A stretch of DNA of 64,000 nt from Verrucomicrobium sp. BvORR034 (GCF_000739635.1 NZ_BATQ01000058.1:23864-87863), one strand, 5' to 3'. Positions 35,374 to 44,787 are shown, numbered from the stretch's first letter. A program made the numbers and translations. Notes: a model not told the origin generated them from the sequence alone.

Positions 35374-35935
35374 GACCGGATGCTTGAATTTGACGGACCG
35401 CCACAGCCAGATAGACCATGCCGGAACTGAAGATGAAGACGCCGGCGACGATGGAAGCAGGCAGCACGAGGGGGGTGAGATTGAGCATGGCCACGCTGAC
35501 GGCGACGATTTCGCCGACTGTTGCGGACTTGCCCGTCCAATGAGGCTGGATATGGACAGAGCCAGCCACATGTTTGATGACAAAGGCACCCGCGATGCTG
35601 AACACCTCGCGAGTGAGATAGAGAATGACAAACCAGAGCGGCAGCTTCGCCGGCCAAGCCGTGACGCTGAGCGTGATGATGGCGGACATAAGCAGGAGCT
35701 TGTCCGCCAGGGGATCAAGGATGACGCCCAGTTTGCTCCGCTGGTTGAAGCGCCGGGCCACCCAGCCGTCGATGCCATCGCTCAAAGCGGCTGCGGCAAA
35801 CACGGCCATGGCCCAATAGCGGAGAGACTCATTGGGGTGCCCCGTTTTCACGCTGTCCGAATAGTACACCGCAAACCCCACAAACACGGGGATGAGGAGA
35901 ATTCGGGCCAGGGTGATTTGATTGGCGACAGTCAC
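35354..35935 (-). CDS. pgsA: CDP-diacylglycerol--glycerol-3-phosphate 3-phosphatidyltransferase
   Basis: PgsA makes phosphatidylglycerol phosphate in the inner membrane. A GTG at 35935 (MTVANQITLARILLIPVF) gives 193 residues. The CDP-alcohol phosphotransferase signature DG(x)2AR(x)8G(x)3D(x)3D reads DGIDGWVARRFNQRSKLGVI and continues LDPLADK. Several hydrophobic segments follow. The open frame runs further upstream but overlaps the bcp gene on the other strand. It overlaps der by 20 bp. Confidence 0.93.
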   Translation of the reverse strand: MTVANQITLARILLIPVFVGFAVYYSDSVKTGHPNESLRYWAMAVFAAAALSDGIDGWVARRFNQRSKLGVILDPLADKLLLMSAIITLSVTAWPAKLPLWFVILYLTREVFSIAGAFVIKHVAGSVHIQPHWTGKSATVGEIVAVSVAMLNLTPLVLPASIVAGVFIFSSGMVYLAVAVRQIQASGHGNPES

Positions 35936-36017
35936 AGGGGATCGCTTCCTTAACCCCGGTAACCTTGGGTTGCAAATCTTTACGGCACGGGTGGCCGGGA
36001 GGATGTAGGAAGTGGGC

Positions 36018-36500
36018 ATGAGCAAACCTCTCCCAGGCACCCCTGCACCCGACTTCACCGCTCCCATCGTAGGCGGCGGCCATGCCTCTGGCGATGAGGT
36101 GACGCTCAGCCAGTTGAGGAACAAGCCTGTGGTGCTGTACTTTTACCCCAAGGACAACACTCCGGGATGCACCACGCAGGCGTGTGATGTGCGGGATTCG
36201 TGGGCACGTCTCAAGAAGCTGGCGCATGTGCTGGGTGTGAGCGTGGACAGCATCAAGTCCCATGAGAAGTTCATCAAAAAGCACGAGTTGCCGTTTCCCA
36301 TCATCAGCGACGAGCAGCACAAGATCGTGAACGCCTATGGCGTGTGGGTGGAGAAGAGTCTCTATGGCAGGAAGTACATGGGCACGGAAAGAAGCACGTT
36401 TGTGATTGGCAAGGATGGTCTGATCAAGGCGGTGCTGGAAAAAGTGAAGCCAGCCGGTCATGTGGATCAGGTGATGGCGGCGTTGCAGGGATTGGACTGA
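36018..36500 (+). CDS. bcp: Thioredoxin-dependent thiol peroxidase (bacterioferritin comigratory protein)
   Basis: The ATG at 36018, behind AGGA, gives 160 residues. LYFYPKDNTPGCTTQACDVRD holds the peroxidatic Cys51 and the resolving Cys56, the atypical 2-Cys Prx Q/BCP arrangement. It reduces peroxides in the cytoplasm with thioredoxin. The final A of its TGA stop is the first base of the inverted-repeat element at 36500-36722, so the insertion point lies exactly at the gene's end. Confidence 0.95.
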   Translation: MSKPLPGTPAPDFTAPIVGGGHASGDEVTLSQLRNKPVVLYFYPKDNTPGCTTQACDVRDSWARLKKLAHVLGVSVDSIKSHEKFIKKHELPFPIISDEQHKIVNAYGVWVEKSLYGRKYMGTERSTFVIGKDGLIKAVLEKVKPAGHVDQVMAALQGLD

Positions 36501-36722
36501 GAACCTGTTTGGATAAAAACACCTGGGTGTGGCAGGTTGCTTCAAGGGAACGAGATAGGTGCGGCTTCGCCGGAATGAAGGCCTGCCCCTGCAGGTTGCG
36601 GCCCTTTTGAGCCTGGACGGCGTTGCTCATCGGTTGTGAATCTCGATTCACGCCCTCTTCGCGCCTTGTCCAGACTCAAAATGCCTCGCAACACCCCCAG
36701 CGTTTTTATCCAAACAGGTTCT
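36500..36722. mobile_element. MITE-like non-coding element with perfect 21-bp terminal inverted repeats
   Basis: The 223-bp element begins AGAACCTGTTTGGATAAAAA at 36500 and ends with its exact 21-bp reverse complement at 36702-36722. Inside are a second inverted pair, TTTTGAGCCTGGAC (36605-36618) with GTCCAGACTCAAAA (36668-36681, one mismatch), and a palindrome GTGAATCTCGATTCAC (36636-36651). A small CCTGC/GCAGG hairpin lies in the left half. It has no open frame of note. Flanks read ...CTGA and TAAC..., so a TNA-type duplication is possible but not exact. These are the features of a miniature inverted-repeat transposable element moved by a transposase encoded elsewhere. Confidence 0.75.
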
Positions 36723-36765
36723 AACCTATTGAGTTTGGGGGCTGAAGTTTTAGCTTGTCGCCTAC

Positions 36766-37830
36766 ATGCACCGTCTTCCTCGCCGATCCTCCCTGGTCAC
36801 GCAGACCGTTGATGTGTTGCGGGAGGCCATCCTGGCAGGGGAGTGGGTGGGGGTGCTGCCTGGGGAACATGAGCTGGCCCAACGGCTGCAGGTGAGCCGG
36901 GTGACGCTAAGGGCCGCGTTGACGGAACTGGAGCAGGATCATTGGCTGAAAGGTGGGCAGGGGCGCCGCCGGGAGATCGTTGCCTCCGCAGGAAGGGAGG
37001 CAGGTCCGCCGATGAGCCAACGGGCGGTCGTGATGGTGTCTGCTGTGCCTGCTCACCAACTCCCGGCGGCCGCCGTGCTGTGGATGGACAAGCTGCGTGA
37101 GCATCTGGCAGATGGGGGCTGGCTGCTGGAGTTTCAAGAATGTGCCGCAGCCTACCGTCGGCAGCCTGGAGCGGCGTTGGAAGCCCTTCGAGCCCGGCTC
37201 CGCCCGGCCGCCTGGGTGCTGTATCGATCCACCATGGAGATGCAGCGTTGGTATGCGGAGCGTCGTCTTCCGGCAGTGGTGGCGGGATCCCTGCATCCAG
37301 AGATTAAACTGGCGTCTGTGGATGTGGATTTTACCGCCTGCTGCCGGCATGCCGCGGGGCGTCTGTTGGCTGCAGGGCATCAGCGTCTGGCGATTGTCCG
37401 GCCAGATACCAAAATTGCCGGGGATCTGGAAAGCGTGGTGGGTTTCGAGCAGGGGGCGGGAGGTCCGGTGATCACGGTGCTGCATCAGGGCACCGTGGAG
37501 AGTGTGGTGACGGGGTTGGAGAGAGTCTTCAGCGCACGAAACCGGCCCACCGGGCTGTTTGTTTTTCACGTGCCCCATCTGCTGACCGTGCTGGGCTGGC
37601 TGCAACAGCGCGGCCTTGGCGTGCCCCAGGAGATTGCCGTGGTCTGCCGGGATCATGATCCACTGCTGGAGCACATGATCCCGGTGCCAGCCTGCTATGC
37701 GCCCAATGTGGATCTGTTCGCCCGCAAGCTCTCCCGGTTGGTGACGGACCGCCTGGATGGGGAGGCGTCGGCTCCAAGAACGGTGCGGATCATGCCCACT
37801 TTTGTAAAAGGCGGCACCCTGCGAAAATAG
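36766..37830 (+). CDS. GntR-family regulator with LacI/periplasmic-binding-type sensor domain
   Basis: The 354-residue protein has a winged helix (residues about 10-73: QTVDVLREAILAGEWVGVLP, HELAQRLQVSRVTLRAALTE) and a C-terminal LacI-like ligand-binding domain (about 85-350), including IAVVCRDHD near its end. Such one-component regulators typically bind a sugar and control the adjacent catabolic gene. Here that is the DapA/NanA-family lyase starting 84 bp downstream; a palindrome (37837-37853) lies in the gap. Confidence 0.88.
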   Translation: MHRLPRRSSLVTQTVDVLREAILAGEWVGVLPGEHELAQRLQVSRVTLRAALTELEQDHWLKGGQGRRREIVASAGREAGPPMSQRAVVMVSAVPAHQLPAAAVLWMDKLREHLADGGWLLEFQECAAAYRRQPGAALEALRARLRPAAWVLYRSTMEMQRWYAERRLPAVVAGSLHPEIKLASVDVDFTACCRHAAGRLLAAGHQRLAIVRPDTKIAGDLESVVGFEQGAGGPVITVLHQGTVESVVTGLERVFSARNRPTGLFVFHVPHLLTVLGWLQQRGLGVPQEIAVVCRDHDPLLEHMIPVPACYAPNVDLFARKLSRLVTDRLDGEASAPRTVRIMPTFVKGGTLRK

Positions 37831-37836
37831 GCGACC

Positions 37837-37853
37837 TGTCTGGGGAAAAGACA
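37837..37853. promoter_or_regulatory. Candidate operator between the GntR gene and the lyase gene
   Basis: TGTCT (37837-37841) and AGACA (37849-37853) form an inverted repeat with a 7-bp spacer. A second hairpin, CCCGCT/AGCGGG, follows at about 37861-37875. The position directly upstream of the lyase gene suggests control by the GntR protein; this is inference from position. Confidence 0.35.
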
Positions 37854-37914
37854 AGTGGTTCCCGCTGGGAGCGGGTCACGAGTGTTTTATGTTTCAGACT
37901 CAAATCGCACCCAA

Positions 37915-38835
37915 ATGACACCGTCGCATCCTCTTCATGGCCTGGTGGTAGCCAGCCACACCCCGTTTCACCCGGATGGCAGCCTGAACCGGGGAGCCGT
38001 GGAGCAGCAGGCGGCCCACTATCTCCGCACTGGCGTGGGCACGGTGTTTCTCGGTGGCACGACGGGGGAAAACAGCTCCCTGACCTTGGATGAGCGGCGG
38101 GCTCTGGCCCAGCGCTGGAGCGAAGTCGCGAAGGGCACGCCGCTCAAGCTGGTAGTACACGTGGGAACCAACTGCATCGCTGATGCCCGTGAACTGGCTG
38201 CTCAGGCGGAGACGCTGGGGGCGGTGGCGATATCTGCGCTCGCTCCCTGCTACTTCAAGCCGCGCTCTCTGGAGGTGTTGATCGCCTGCTGCGCAGAGAT
38301 TGCCGCTGCGGCACCAGCGACCCCGTTTTATTACTACGATATCCCTTCGATGACCGGGGTGTCGTTCCCGATGGCGGAGTTTCTCAATCAGGCGCCTGAG
38401 CGCATTCCGACGCTGGCGGGCTTGAAGTTCACCAATCCGGATCTCATGGCCTACCAGTCCTGTCTTCGGGCAGGGGAGGGGACGTGGGATCTGCCTTTTG
38501 GCGTGGATGAGCACATGCTTGGTGCTCTGGCGATGGGAGCCAAGGGAGCGGTGGGAAGTGGGTTCAACTTTGCTGCGCCGATCTATCTCCGGATGATCAG
38601 TGCCTTTCAGGCAGGGGATTGGGAAGCGGCTCGTCTTGAGCAGTTTCGCGGTGTGCAATTGATTCAGCTCTTCGCTGGCCTGGGGTACATGGCCGCAGCG
38701 AAAGCCGCGATGGGCTTTCTCGGTGTCGATGTGGGTCCTGCCCGGCTCCCGAACGCGAATCTGGGGGCTGCCCAACAACAGACGTTGAGGACAGAGCTGG
38801 AGAAGCTCGGCTTTTTTGACTGGGTGCGAGTCTGA
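37915..38835 (+). CDS. Dihydrodipicolinate synthase / N-acetylneuraminate lyase family aldolase
   Basis: The ATG at 37915 gives 306 residues forming a class I aldolase barrel. GGTTGE lies at 47-52; Tyr141 in FYYYDIPSMTG and the Schiff-base Lys171 in AGLKFTNPDL match the catalytic pair of the family. The KFTNPDL context is closer to N-acetylneuraminate lyases of the eukaryotic type than to DapA of lysine synthesis. The adjacent sugar-type regulator also favours a catabolic lyase. A substrate cannot be fixed; other keto-acid sugars are possible. Confidence 0.82.
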   Translation: MTPSHPLHGLVVASHTPFHPDGSLNRGAVEQQAAHYLRTGVGTVFLGGTTGENSSLTLDERRALAQRWSEVAKGTPLKLVVHVGTNCIADARELAAQAETLGAVAISALAPCYFKPRSLEVLIACCAEIAAAAPATPFYYYDIPSMTGVSFPMAEFLNQAPERIPTLAGLKFTNPDLMAYQSCLRAGEGTWDLPFGVDEHMLGALAMGAKGAVGSGFNFAAPIYLRMISAFQAGDWEAARLEQFRGVQLIQLFAGLGYMAAAKAAMGFLGVDVGPARLPNANLGAAQQQTLRTELEKLGFFDWVRV

Positions 38836-38855
38836 TAGAGGGGCCGGAAGACCGC

Positions 38856-40262
38856 CTACCGTGGGATCGCGGGGATGTGGTAGGGCAATTCCTGTTGATA
38901 CAGGCTCAGGCGGCGCTCCATCCTCTGGCGGGTGGGGGCAGGCACATTGGGATCAGCGAGCGCCTGTTGGGCGTACTTCTTGGCGTTCTCAAAATCGCCT
39001 GCCTCTGCATGCGCGGCTCCCAGCGTGTCGATGCAGTCTGCGTTCTTCCAGCCGCTCAACTCGCAGGCTTTGGTCGCTACCTGGACGGCCTTGGCTCCAT
39101 CTCTGAGTTCGCCTTTGGGATGGGACCCCAGCAGGCGTCCCAACCAGTTCCAGGTTTCCACATCTTCGGGAAGGAGAGTGGATGCCGTGGTGAACTCTGT
39201 GAGCGCTTCGTCCCATCGGCCCCGGTTGACGTAGGCGATGGCCAGGTTTTTGTGAGTCTGCCCGTCTTTGGGGGCCAGCTTGATGGCTGCGTCCAGATCG
39301 GTGAGGGCCTTTTCCGGCTGGCCTGCCTTGTCATATGCGGCTGCGCGGTTGTTGTAGGCGGGAACGTTGTCTGGGCGCAGACGGATGATCTCTGAAAAGT
39401 CGGCGATGGCGTCCTTCAGGGAACCTTCTGCCACGCGCAGCATGGCGCGGTTGTTGAGGGCAGGGGTGTAGGCGGGGTCGATCTTGAGGGCCTGATTGTA
39501 GTCCGTTTGAGCGTCCTTGGTGCGGCCCAGGTTCGCATAGTTGAAACCGCGATTGTTGTAGGCAGAGGCGAAATTTGGCAGGAGATCGATGGCCTTGTTG
39601 AAGTCGGCCTGGGCCTCCTCGCGTTTGCCGAGGCTGGCCTTCGTCAGTCCCCGATTGTTGTAGGCGCCTGGGTTCTTGGCGTCCAGCTCGATGGAGGCAT
39701 TGAAGTCTTCCAGGGCCTTCTCGTACTGGCCAAGATTCCGACGGGCCTCGCCCCGGCCAGCCAAAGCGTGGGCATAACGGGGCTGAATCTTGATGGCGTT
39801 GTCGAAATCTTGAAGAGCGAGGTCCCATTTTTGTTGTCCGTCGAAGAGATTTCCGCGGTTGTTCAGATAAATGGGGTCGCCGGGCTCAAGCTTGATGGCT
39901 TCGCTGTAGTCGAGAATGGCCCGATCATTCTCGCGCAGACCTTTTCGTGCCTCAGCGCGAACGGCATAAGCAGTGGCGGAGCTGGGATTGAGCTTCAATG
40001 CGGCGTCTGCATCCGCGATGGCCTTCTGCCAGGAGAGCTTCTCCACCCAGGCGAGAGCGCGATTCTGCAGAACGATCGCTTCGAACCGGGAATCCAGACC
40101 TTTGGCAAGGGCGGAAGTGTAATGGGTGATCGCGAGATCTGGATTACCCTTGCGTTGAGCATCAACGCCTTGGGTGATCAATTCCCCAGCCGTCTGGGCG
40201 AGGCTGAGGCCAGCACAGGCGAGGAAGGCGAGAGCGGAGTAACCGATGGAAAGCAGCTTCAC
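38856..40262 (-). CDS. Secreted TPR-repeat protein
   Basis: A GTG at 40262 gives 468 residues with a signal peptide (VKLLSIGYSALAFLACAGLS, cleavage near LAQ-TA). It then has about 11 tandem tetratricopeptide repeats of 34 residues, many with an AYNNRG start (GAYNNRGLTKASLGKREEAQ, SAYNNRGFNYANLGRTKDAQ). It would form a periplasmic protein-binding superhelix. The last repeats contain two Cys (CELSGWKNADC). Its partner is unknown. It is divergent from the ribosomal cluster and 20 bp from the convergent lyase gene. Confidence 0.85.
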   Translation of the reverse strand: MKLLSIGYSALAFLACAGLSLAQTAGELITQGVDAQRKGNPDLAITHYTSALAKGLDSRFEAIVLQNRALAWVEKLSWQKAIADADAALKLNPSSATAYAVRAEARKGLRENDRAILDYSEAIKLEPGDPIYLNNRGNLFDGQQKWDLALQDFDNAIKIQPRYAHALAGRGEARRNLGQYEKALEDFNASIELDAKNPGAYNNRGLTKASLGKREEAQADFNKAIDLLPNFASAYNNRGFNYANLGRTKDAQTDYNQALKIDPAYTPALNNRAMLRVAEGSLKDAIADFSEIIRLRPDNVPAYNNRAAAYDKAGQPEKALTDLDAAIKLAPKDGQTHKNLAIAYVNRGRWDEALTEFTTASTLLPEDVETWNWLGRLLGSHPKGELRDGAKAVQVATKACELSGWKNADCIDTLGAAHAEAGDFENAKKYAQQALADPNVPAPTRQRMERRLSLYQQELPYHIPAIPR

Positions 40263-40422
40263 GTGCTGGGAACTGATAAAGGTTGTGGGTGAAGGGAGCG
40301 AAAAAACTGACAAAGCTAGGCTGATGGGGGATGGTACGGGCTGCAAGGGCAAATAAGCGTTCTCAAACCAGAAAAAAGATGCCGATATCGAACTCAAAGG
40401 GGAGAAAACTCGAAAAAAGAGG

Positions 40423-40450
40423 TTGCGTGTTTTTGAAACCTCTGTAGCAT
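40423..40450 (+). promoter_or_regulatory. Candidate promoter of the str-S10-spc cluster
   Basis: TTGCGT (40423-40428) and TAGCAT (40445-40450) are spaced 16 bp apart in the 354-bp gap 40263-40616. The implied transcript would have a leader of about 160 nt before rpsL. Nothing else in the gap looks like a gene. Confidence 0.4.
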
Positions 40451-40469
40451 CTGCGCTCCCACAATCCTA

Positions 40470-40514
40470 GTCCCGCCAACCGCGGGACGGTTTCAAGGCC
40501 CGCTTCGGCGGGTC
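40470..40514 (+). promoter_or_regulatory. Two leader hairpins upstream of rpsL
   Basis: GTCCCGC (40470-40476) pairs exactly with GCGGGAC (40482-40488) around a 5-nt loop. The second stem, GGCCCGC (40497-40503) with GCGGGTC (40508-40514), closes a TTCG tetraloop and is followed by TTCCTATC, not by a clean T-run. In the leader of a ribosomal operon such stems could be a protein-binding autoregulatory site or a weak attenuator. Confidence 0.5.
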
Positions 40515-40616
40515 TTCCTATCGGAAGCTGCTCCGGATAAGATGCGCACAATACAAGGGTGACGTGTCTTTCCGTATCGCGACTGATGGCGAACGTGAAA
40601 ACTTCTTTGACATCGT

Positions 40617-41024
40617 ATGCCCACCATCAACCAACTCGTGAGACATGGCCGCAAGGATAAAGCGGTCAAATCAAAGTCACCCGCGCTTGCGAACTGCCCC
40701 CAGCGTCGTGGTGTATGTCTGCAGGTGATGACCAGAACGCCCAAGAAGCCGAACTCGGCTTTGCGTAAGGTTGCCAAAGTGCGCTTGACCAACGGATTTG
40801 AGGTCATCGCCTACATCGGCGGCGAAGGGCACAACCTCCAGGAGCACTCCATCGTCCTCGTTCGCGGCGGCCGAGTAAAGGATTTGCCTGGTGTCCGTTA
40901 CCACATCGTTCGCGGTACGCTGGACTGCCTTGGGGTGGACAAGCGCCGCCGTGGTCGTTCGAAGTACGGTGCAAAGCGTCCGAAGCCGGGTGCAGCCGCT
41001 GCCGCCACCAAGGGCAAGAAGTAA
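40617..41024 (+). CDS. rpsL: Small-subunit ribosomal protein uS12
   Basis: S12 lies at the decoding centre. The 135-residue protein has the conserved [17 protein letters not shown] loop, with the Lys that is mutated in streptomycin resistance intact, and [19 protein letters not shown], also wild type. It is about ten residues longer than E. coli S12 because of an Ala/Lys tail ([12 protein letters not shown]). It opens the str group. No Shine-Dalgarno is seen before the ATG. Confidence 0.98.
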   Translation: MPTINQLVRHGRKDKAVKSKSPALANCPQRRGVCLQVMTRTPKKPNSALRKVAKVRLTNGFEVIAYIGGEGHNLQEHSIVLVRGGRVKDLPGVRYHIVRGTLDCLGVDKRRRGRSKYGAKRPKPGAAAAATKGKK

Positions 41025-41071
41025 GCCCGTCCTTTTTCTCTGCCTTTTTAATCTTTAGCAGCTAAATTACC

Positions 41072-41545
41072 ATGTCCCGCAGAAAACGCGTTTTCGACAA
41101 GCCGGTCAGCAAAGACTCCCGCTATGACAGCGAGTTGGTCGCTCACCTCATCAGCAAAATCATGGTGGGTGGCAAGAAGTCCCTCGCCGAGCGCATTGTG
41201 TATGCCGCGATCGACGCCCTGAATGAGAACAGCGACGCAGTGGACCCGCTTGAGCTGGTGACCCGTGCGATTGAGAACGCCAAGCCTCGTGTGGAAGTGA
41301 AAGCCCGCCGCGTGGGTGGTGCGACCTACCAGGTGCCCCTTGAAGTGGCCCCGGCCCGCTCCGAAGCCATGGCGCTCCGCTGGATCGTCAACTTCGCACG
41401 CTCTCGCAAAGGCACTCCGATGCACCGTGCGCTCGCCAACGAGCTTCGTGATGCCTCCACCAACCAGGGCAACGCCATCCGCAAGCGTGATGACGTGCAC
41501 AAGCAGGCTCAGGCCAACCGCGCCTTCGCCCACTTCCGCTGGTAG
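41072..41545 (+). CDS. rpsG: Small-subunit ribosomal protein uS7
   Basis: The 157-residue protein starts MSRRKRVFDKPVSKDSRYDS, contains the S7 segment RRVGGATYQVPLEV and ends RAFAHFRW. It nucleates the 30S head on 16S rRNA. It lies 47 bp after rpsL and before fusA in the normal str order. Confidence 0.98.
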   Translation: MSRRKRVFDKPVSKDSRYDSELVAHLISKIMVGGKKSLAERIVYAAIDALNENSDAVDPLELVTRAIENAKPRVEVKARRVGGATYQVPLEVAPARSEAMALRWIVNFARSRKGTPMHRALANELRDASTNQGNAIRKRDDVHKQAQANRAFAHFRW

Positions 41546-41601
41546 TCGGTCTTGTTGTTTCCCCTGTACGTCGTTCGTCCTCCTCACCTGATCTTTGACT
41601 C

Positions 41602-43758
41602 ATGTCCGCCCAACCGAATTCCCCCAACCGCGAGTACCCGCTTGAGCGGACCCGCAACATCGGCATCTGCGCCCACATCGATGCCGGCAAGACCACGCTG
41701 ACCGAGCGTATCTTGTTCTACACCGGGATGATCCACAAGATCGGTGAGGTGCACGACGGTGCAGCCACCACGGACTGGATGGAACAGGAGAAAGAGCGCG
41801 GCATTACGATCACCTCCGCCGCTGTGACCACCAAGTGGAAGCAGCTCCCCGGCAAGGACACGGTCAAGCTGTACGAGAATCAGGACATCCGCATCAACAT
41901 CATCGACACCCCCGGCCACGTGGACTTCACGGCTGAGGTGGAGCGCTCCCTGCGCGTTCTTGACGGTGCGATCTTCGTGCTTTGCGGCGTGGCCGGTGTG
42001 CAGCCCCAGTCCGAGACGGTTTATCGTCAGGCTGAGAAGTACGGTGTGCCCCGCATCGCCTTCGTGAACAAGATGGACCGTACCGGTGCCAACTTCCAGC
42101 GTGTGGTGGAAGACGTGCGAACCAAGCTGGGTGCAAATGCCTGGCCGATCCTGATCCCGATTGGCGCTGAAGACAACCTTCGCGGCCAGATCGACGTGGT
42201 GAACAAGAAGGCCGTTATCTTCTCTGACGATGACAAGTTCGGCTCCACCTATGAAGTTCGCGAACTTGAAGGTGATCAGGTAGACCTTGCCAACCAGGCT
42301 TACGACGAACTCGTCGAAGAGCTTTGCAACGTGGACGATGAAATCGGCACGATGTTCCTCGAAGAGAAGCCGATCAGCGTCACAGACGTGAAGCAGGCTC
42401 TCCGTCGCGCCGTCATCGGGCTCAAGATCATCCCGATGGCTGGTGGTTCCGCCTTCAAAAACAAAGGTGTTCAGTACCTTGTTGATGCGGTGGTTGATTA
42501 TCTTCCCGGCCCGCTCGACATCCCGGCCGCCCAGGGTCAGAGCGCTGACGAAGACGCAGTCAAAATTGAAGCCCGCCCGGACGATGGTGAGAAGTTTGTC
42601 TCCCTTGCTTTCAAACTCTGGAGCGACAAATTCGTCGGTAAGTTGGTGTTCTTCCGAGTGTACTCCGGTTGCGTCAAAAAAGGCGATGTCGTTTACAATC
42701 CCCGCACCCGCAAGACGGAACGCGTGGGCCGCTTGATCCAGATTCAAGCCAACCAGCACAAGGACATCGACTGCTGCTACTCCGGTGACATCGCCGCCAT
42801 GGTCGGCATCAAAAACGTCACCACGGGCGACACCCTCGCCGAAGACGATTACGACATTCTGCTTGAGCCCCCGTCGTTCCCCGAGCCAGTTATTTCCATG
42901 GCCGTGGAACCCAAGGCCAAAGGCGACCAGGAGAAGATGGCCATGGCCCTCCAGCGCCTCTCCGACGAAGATCCGACTTTCGTGGTTCGTACGGACGAAG
43001 AAACCGGCCAGACGATCATCGCAGGCATGGGCGAGCTTCACCTCGAAATTCTGCGCGACCGTATGCTGCGCGAGTTCAAGGTGGACACCAACGCTGGCGC
43101 TCCTCAGATCGCTTACCGCGAAACTCTCACCAAGGAAGCCGACGGCGAAGGCAAACTCGTCAAGCAGTCCGGTGGTCGTGGCCAGTACGGTCACGTGATC
43201 CTCAAGGTGTTCCCTTCCGAGCGCGGCAAGGGCATCACGGTGGAAAACAAGGTGGTCGGCGGTACGATTCCGAAGGAATATATCAATGCTTGTAAGTCTG
43301 GCGTGAACGAAGCCATGCATAATGGCATCATCGCTGGCTACGAAGTGGTGGACATTCACGTGGACATCCTGGACGGATCCAGCCACGAAGTGGACTCCAA
43401 CGAAAACGCCTTCAAAATGGCGGCCATCTTCGCAGTCAAAGACGCTCTCAAGAAGGCCAAGTGTATCATGATGGAGCCCATCATGGCAGTCGAGGCCACC
43501 ACTCCTGAGGAGTATCAGGGTGATATCATGGGTGACATCAACCGCCGCCGCGGTCGTATCACCGCGATCGACAGCCGCAACAACATGAGCATCGTGAAGG
43601 CCGAAGTGCCCCTGGCTGAAATGTTCGGCTACAGCACGACGATCCGCACGCTCTCCAGCGGCCGCGCATCCTACTCGATGCAGCCGTCCCATTTCGACCA
43701 GGTGCCGCAACAGATCGTGGACCAGATCGTTGAGCAGCGCGGTGGCAAGAAGGCCTAA
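41602..43758 (+). CDS. fusA: Translation elongation factor G
   Basis: EF-G drives translocation. The 718-residue protein has G1 [10 protein letters not shown]3 DTPGHVDF and G4 NKMD, and domains II-V at normal length, including GGRGQYGHV and the domain IV loop after [10 protein letters not shown] few extra residues before DTPGH ([19 protein letters not shown]) explain the length above E. coli's 704. No tuf follows it, unlike the classical str operon; rpsJ comes next. Confidence 0.98.
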   Translation: MSAQPNSPNREYPLERTRNIGICAHIDAGKTTLTERILFYTGMIHKIGEVHDGAATTDWMEQEKERGITITSAAVTTKWKQLPGKDTVKLYENQDIRINIIDTPGHVDFTAEVERSLRVLDGAIFVLCGVAGVQPQSETVYRQAEKYGVPRIAFVNKMDRTGANFQRVVEDVRTKLGANAWPILIPIGAEDNLRGQIDVVNKKAVIFSDDDKFGSTYEVRELEGDQVDLANQAYDELVEELCNVDDEIGTMFLEEKPISVTDVKQALRRAVIGLKIIPMAGGSAFKNKGVQYLVDAVVDYLPGPLDIPAAQGQSADEDAVKIEARPDDGEKFVSLAFKLWSDKFVGKLVFFRVYSGCVKKGDVVYNPRTRKTERVGRLIQIQANQHKDIDCCYSGDIAAMVGIKNVTTGDTLAEDDYDILLEPPSFPEPVISMAVEPKAKGDQEKMAMALQRLSDEDPTFVVRTDEETGQTIIAGMGELHLEILRDRMLREFKVDTNAGAPQIAYRETLTKEADGEGKLVKQSGGRGQYGHVILKVFPSERGKGITVENKVVGGTIPKEYINACKSGVNEAMHNGIIAGYEVVDIHVDILDGSSHEVDSNENAFKMAAIFAVKDALKKAKCIMMEPIMAVEATTPEEYQGDIMGDINRRRGRITAIDSRNNMSIVKAEVPLAEMFGYSTTIRTLSSGRASYSMQPSHFDQVPQQIVDQIVEQRGGKKA

Positions 43759-43795
43759 TTAACAACCAATATTTCAACCAGCGGGAGTACCCATC

Positions 43796-44104
43796 ATGCA
43801 AAGCCAACGCATCAGAATCCGCCTGCGCGCCTACGACTATCGCGTCCTGGACAAGTCCACGGCCGAGATCGTCGAGACCGCCAAGCGCACCGGCGCCAAA
43901 GTCGCGGGACCTATCCCTCTTCCGACGCGCATTGAGAAGTTCAACGTGAACCGCTCACCGCACGTGGACAAGAAGTCGTCCGAGCATTTCGAAATCCGCA
44001 CGCACAAGCGCCTGCTGGACATCGTTGACCCAACCGCCCGCACTGTGGACGAGCTCAAGAAGCTCAACCTCCCGTCCGGCGTGGACATCACTATTCGCAT
44101 CTAA
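43796..44104 (+). CDS. rpsJ: Small-subunit ribosomal protein uS10
   Basis: The 102-residue protein begins [20 protein letters not shown] and contains [20 protein letters not shown] and [11 protein letters not shown]. It also serves as the NusE antitermination factor. Its gene opens the S10 group 37 bp after fusA, with a GGGAG before the start. Confidence 0.98.
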   Translation: MQSQRIRIRLRAYDYRVLDKSTAEIVETAKRTGAKVAGPIPLPTRIEKFNVNRSPHVDKKSSEHFEIRTHKRLLDIVDPTARTVDELKKLNLPSGVDITIRI

Positions 44105-44127
44105 GTCACACCTGAGGATTACCATCC

Positions 44128-44766
44128 ATGAGCATCGGATTGATTGGCAAAAAAGTGGGGATGACCCAGGTTTACCTCAAGGACGGCAGCGCCGTCGCTG
44201 TGACGGTGATCGACGTGGCCGGCAACCAGGTTGTCCAGGTCAAGAACGCAGACAAGGACGGCTACACCGCCGTGCAAGTTGGCTATAGCGACAAGAAGGA
44301 AAATCGCTGCTCCAAGCCGGAGCTCGAGCACTTCAAGAAGCACAATGCCACCGCCAAGTATGTGGTTCGCGAGTTCCGCACGGAAGGGGAGGCCCCTGAG
44401 GCCGGTTCCGCCCTCGGTGCAGAAAAGTTTGCTGATGGTGAGTATGTCGATGTGATCGGCACCACCAAGGGCAAGGGTTTCTCCGGCGTTGTGAAGCGTT
44501 ACAACTTCAAGGGCCAGCCCGCTTCGCACGGTTCCATGATGCACCGCCGGACAGGTTCCATCGGTTGCCGTCTGACACCAGGTCGCGTCTGGAAAAACCA
44601 GAAGATGCCCGGTCGTCATGGTTTCGACCGTCGCACGACGCAAAATCTCAAAGTGGTCCAGAGCCGTGCCGAAGATGGCGTGCTCCTGATCGCGGGCGCC
44701 GTTCCCGGACCGAATGGCAGCTATGTCATCGTCCGTCCTGCTATCAAGAAGCAGACCAAGAAGTAA
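44128..44766 (+). CDS. rplC: Large-subunit ribosomal protein uL3
   Basis: The 212-residue protein contains GLIGKKVGMTQVY at the start and GFSGVVKRYNFKGQPASHGS and GSIGCRLTPGRVWKNQKMPG, the globular-core and extension signatures of L3. It is an early assembly protein near the peptidyl transferase centre. A GAGG lies 14 nt before the ATG. Confidence 0.98.
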   Translation: MSIGLIGKKVGMTQVYLKDGSAVAVTVIDVAGNQVVQVKNADKDGYTAVQVGYSDKKENRCSKPELEHFKKHNATAKYVVREFRTEGEAPEAGSALGAEKFADGEYVDVIGTTKGKGFSGVVKRYNFKGQPASHGSMMHRRTGSIGCRLTPGRVWKNQKMPGRHGFDRRTTQNLKVVQSRAEDGVLLIAGAVPGPNGSYVIVRPAIKKQTKK

Positions 44767-44787
44767 TTTGAAAGGAGTGCAGTCATC

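Noticed and set aside
40617..41024. Streptomycin-resistance alleles in rpsL
   Set aside because: The Lys in TPKKPNSA and the Lys in VKDLPG that are mutated in resistant strains are both wild type.
41584..43710. A 700-codon open frame on the minus strand opposite fusA
   Set aside because: It is an antisense shadow produced by the strong codon bias of fusA at high GC; its translation has no family features, while the plus strand encodes a complete EF-G.
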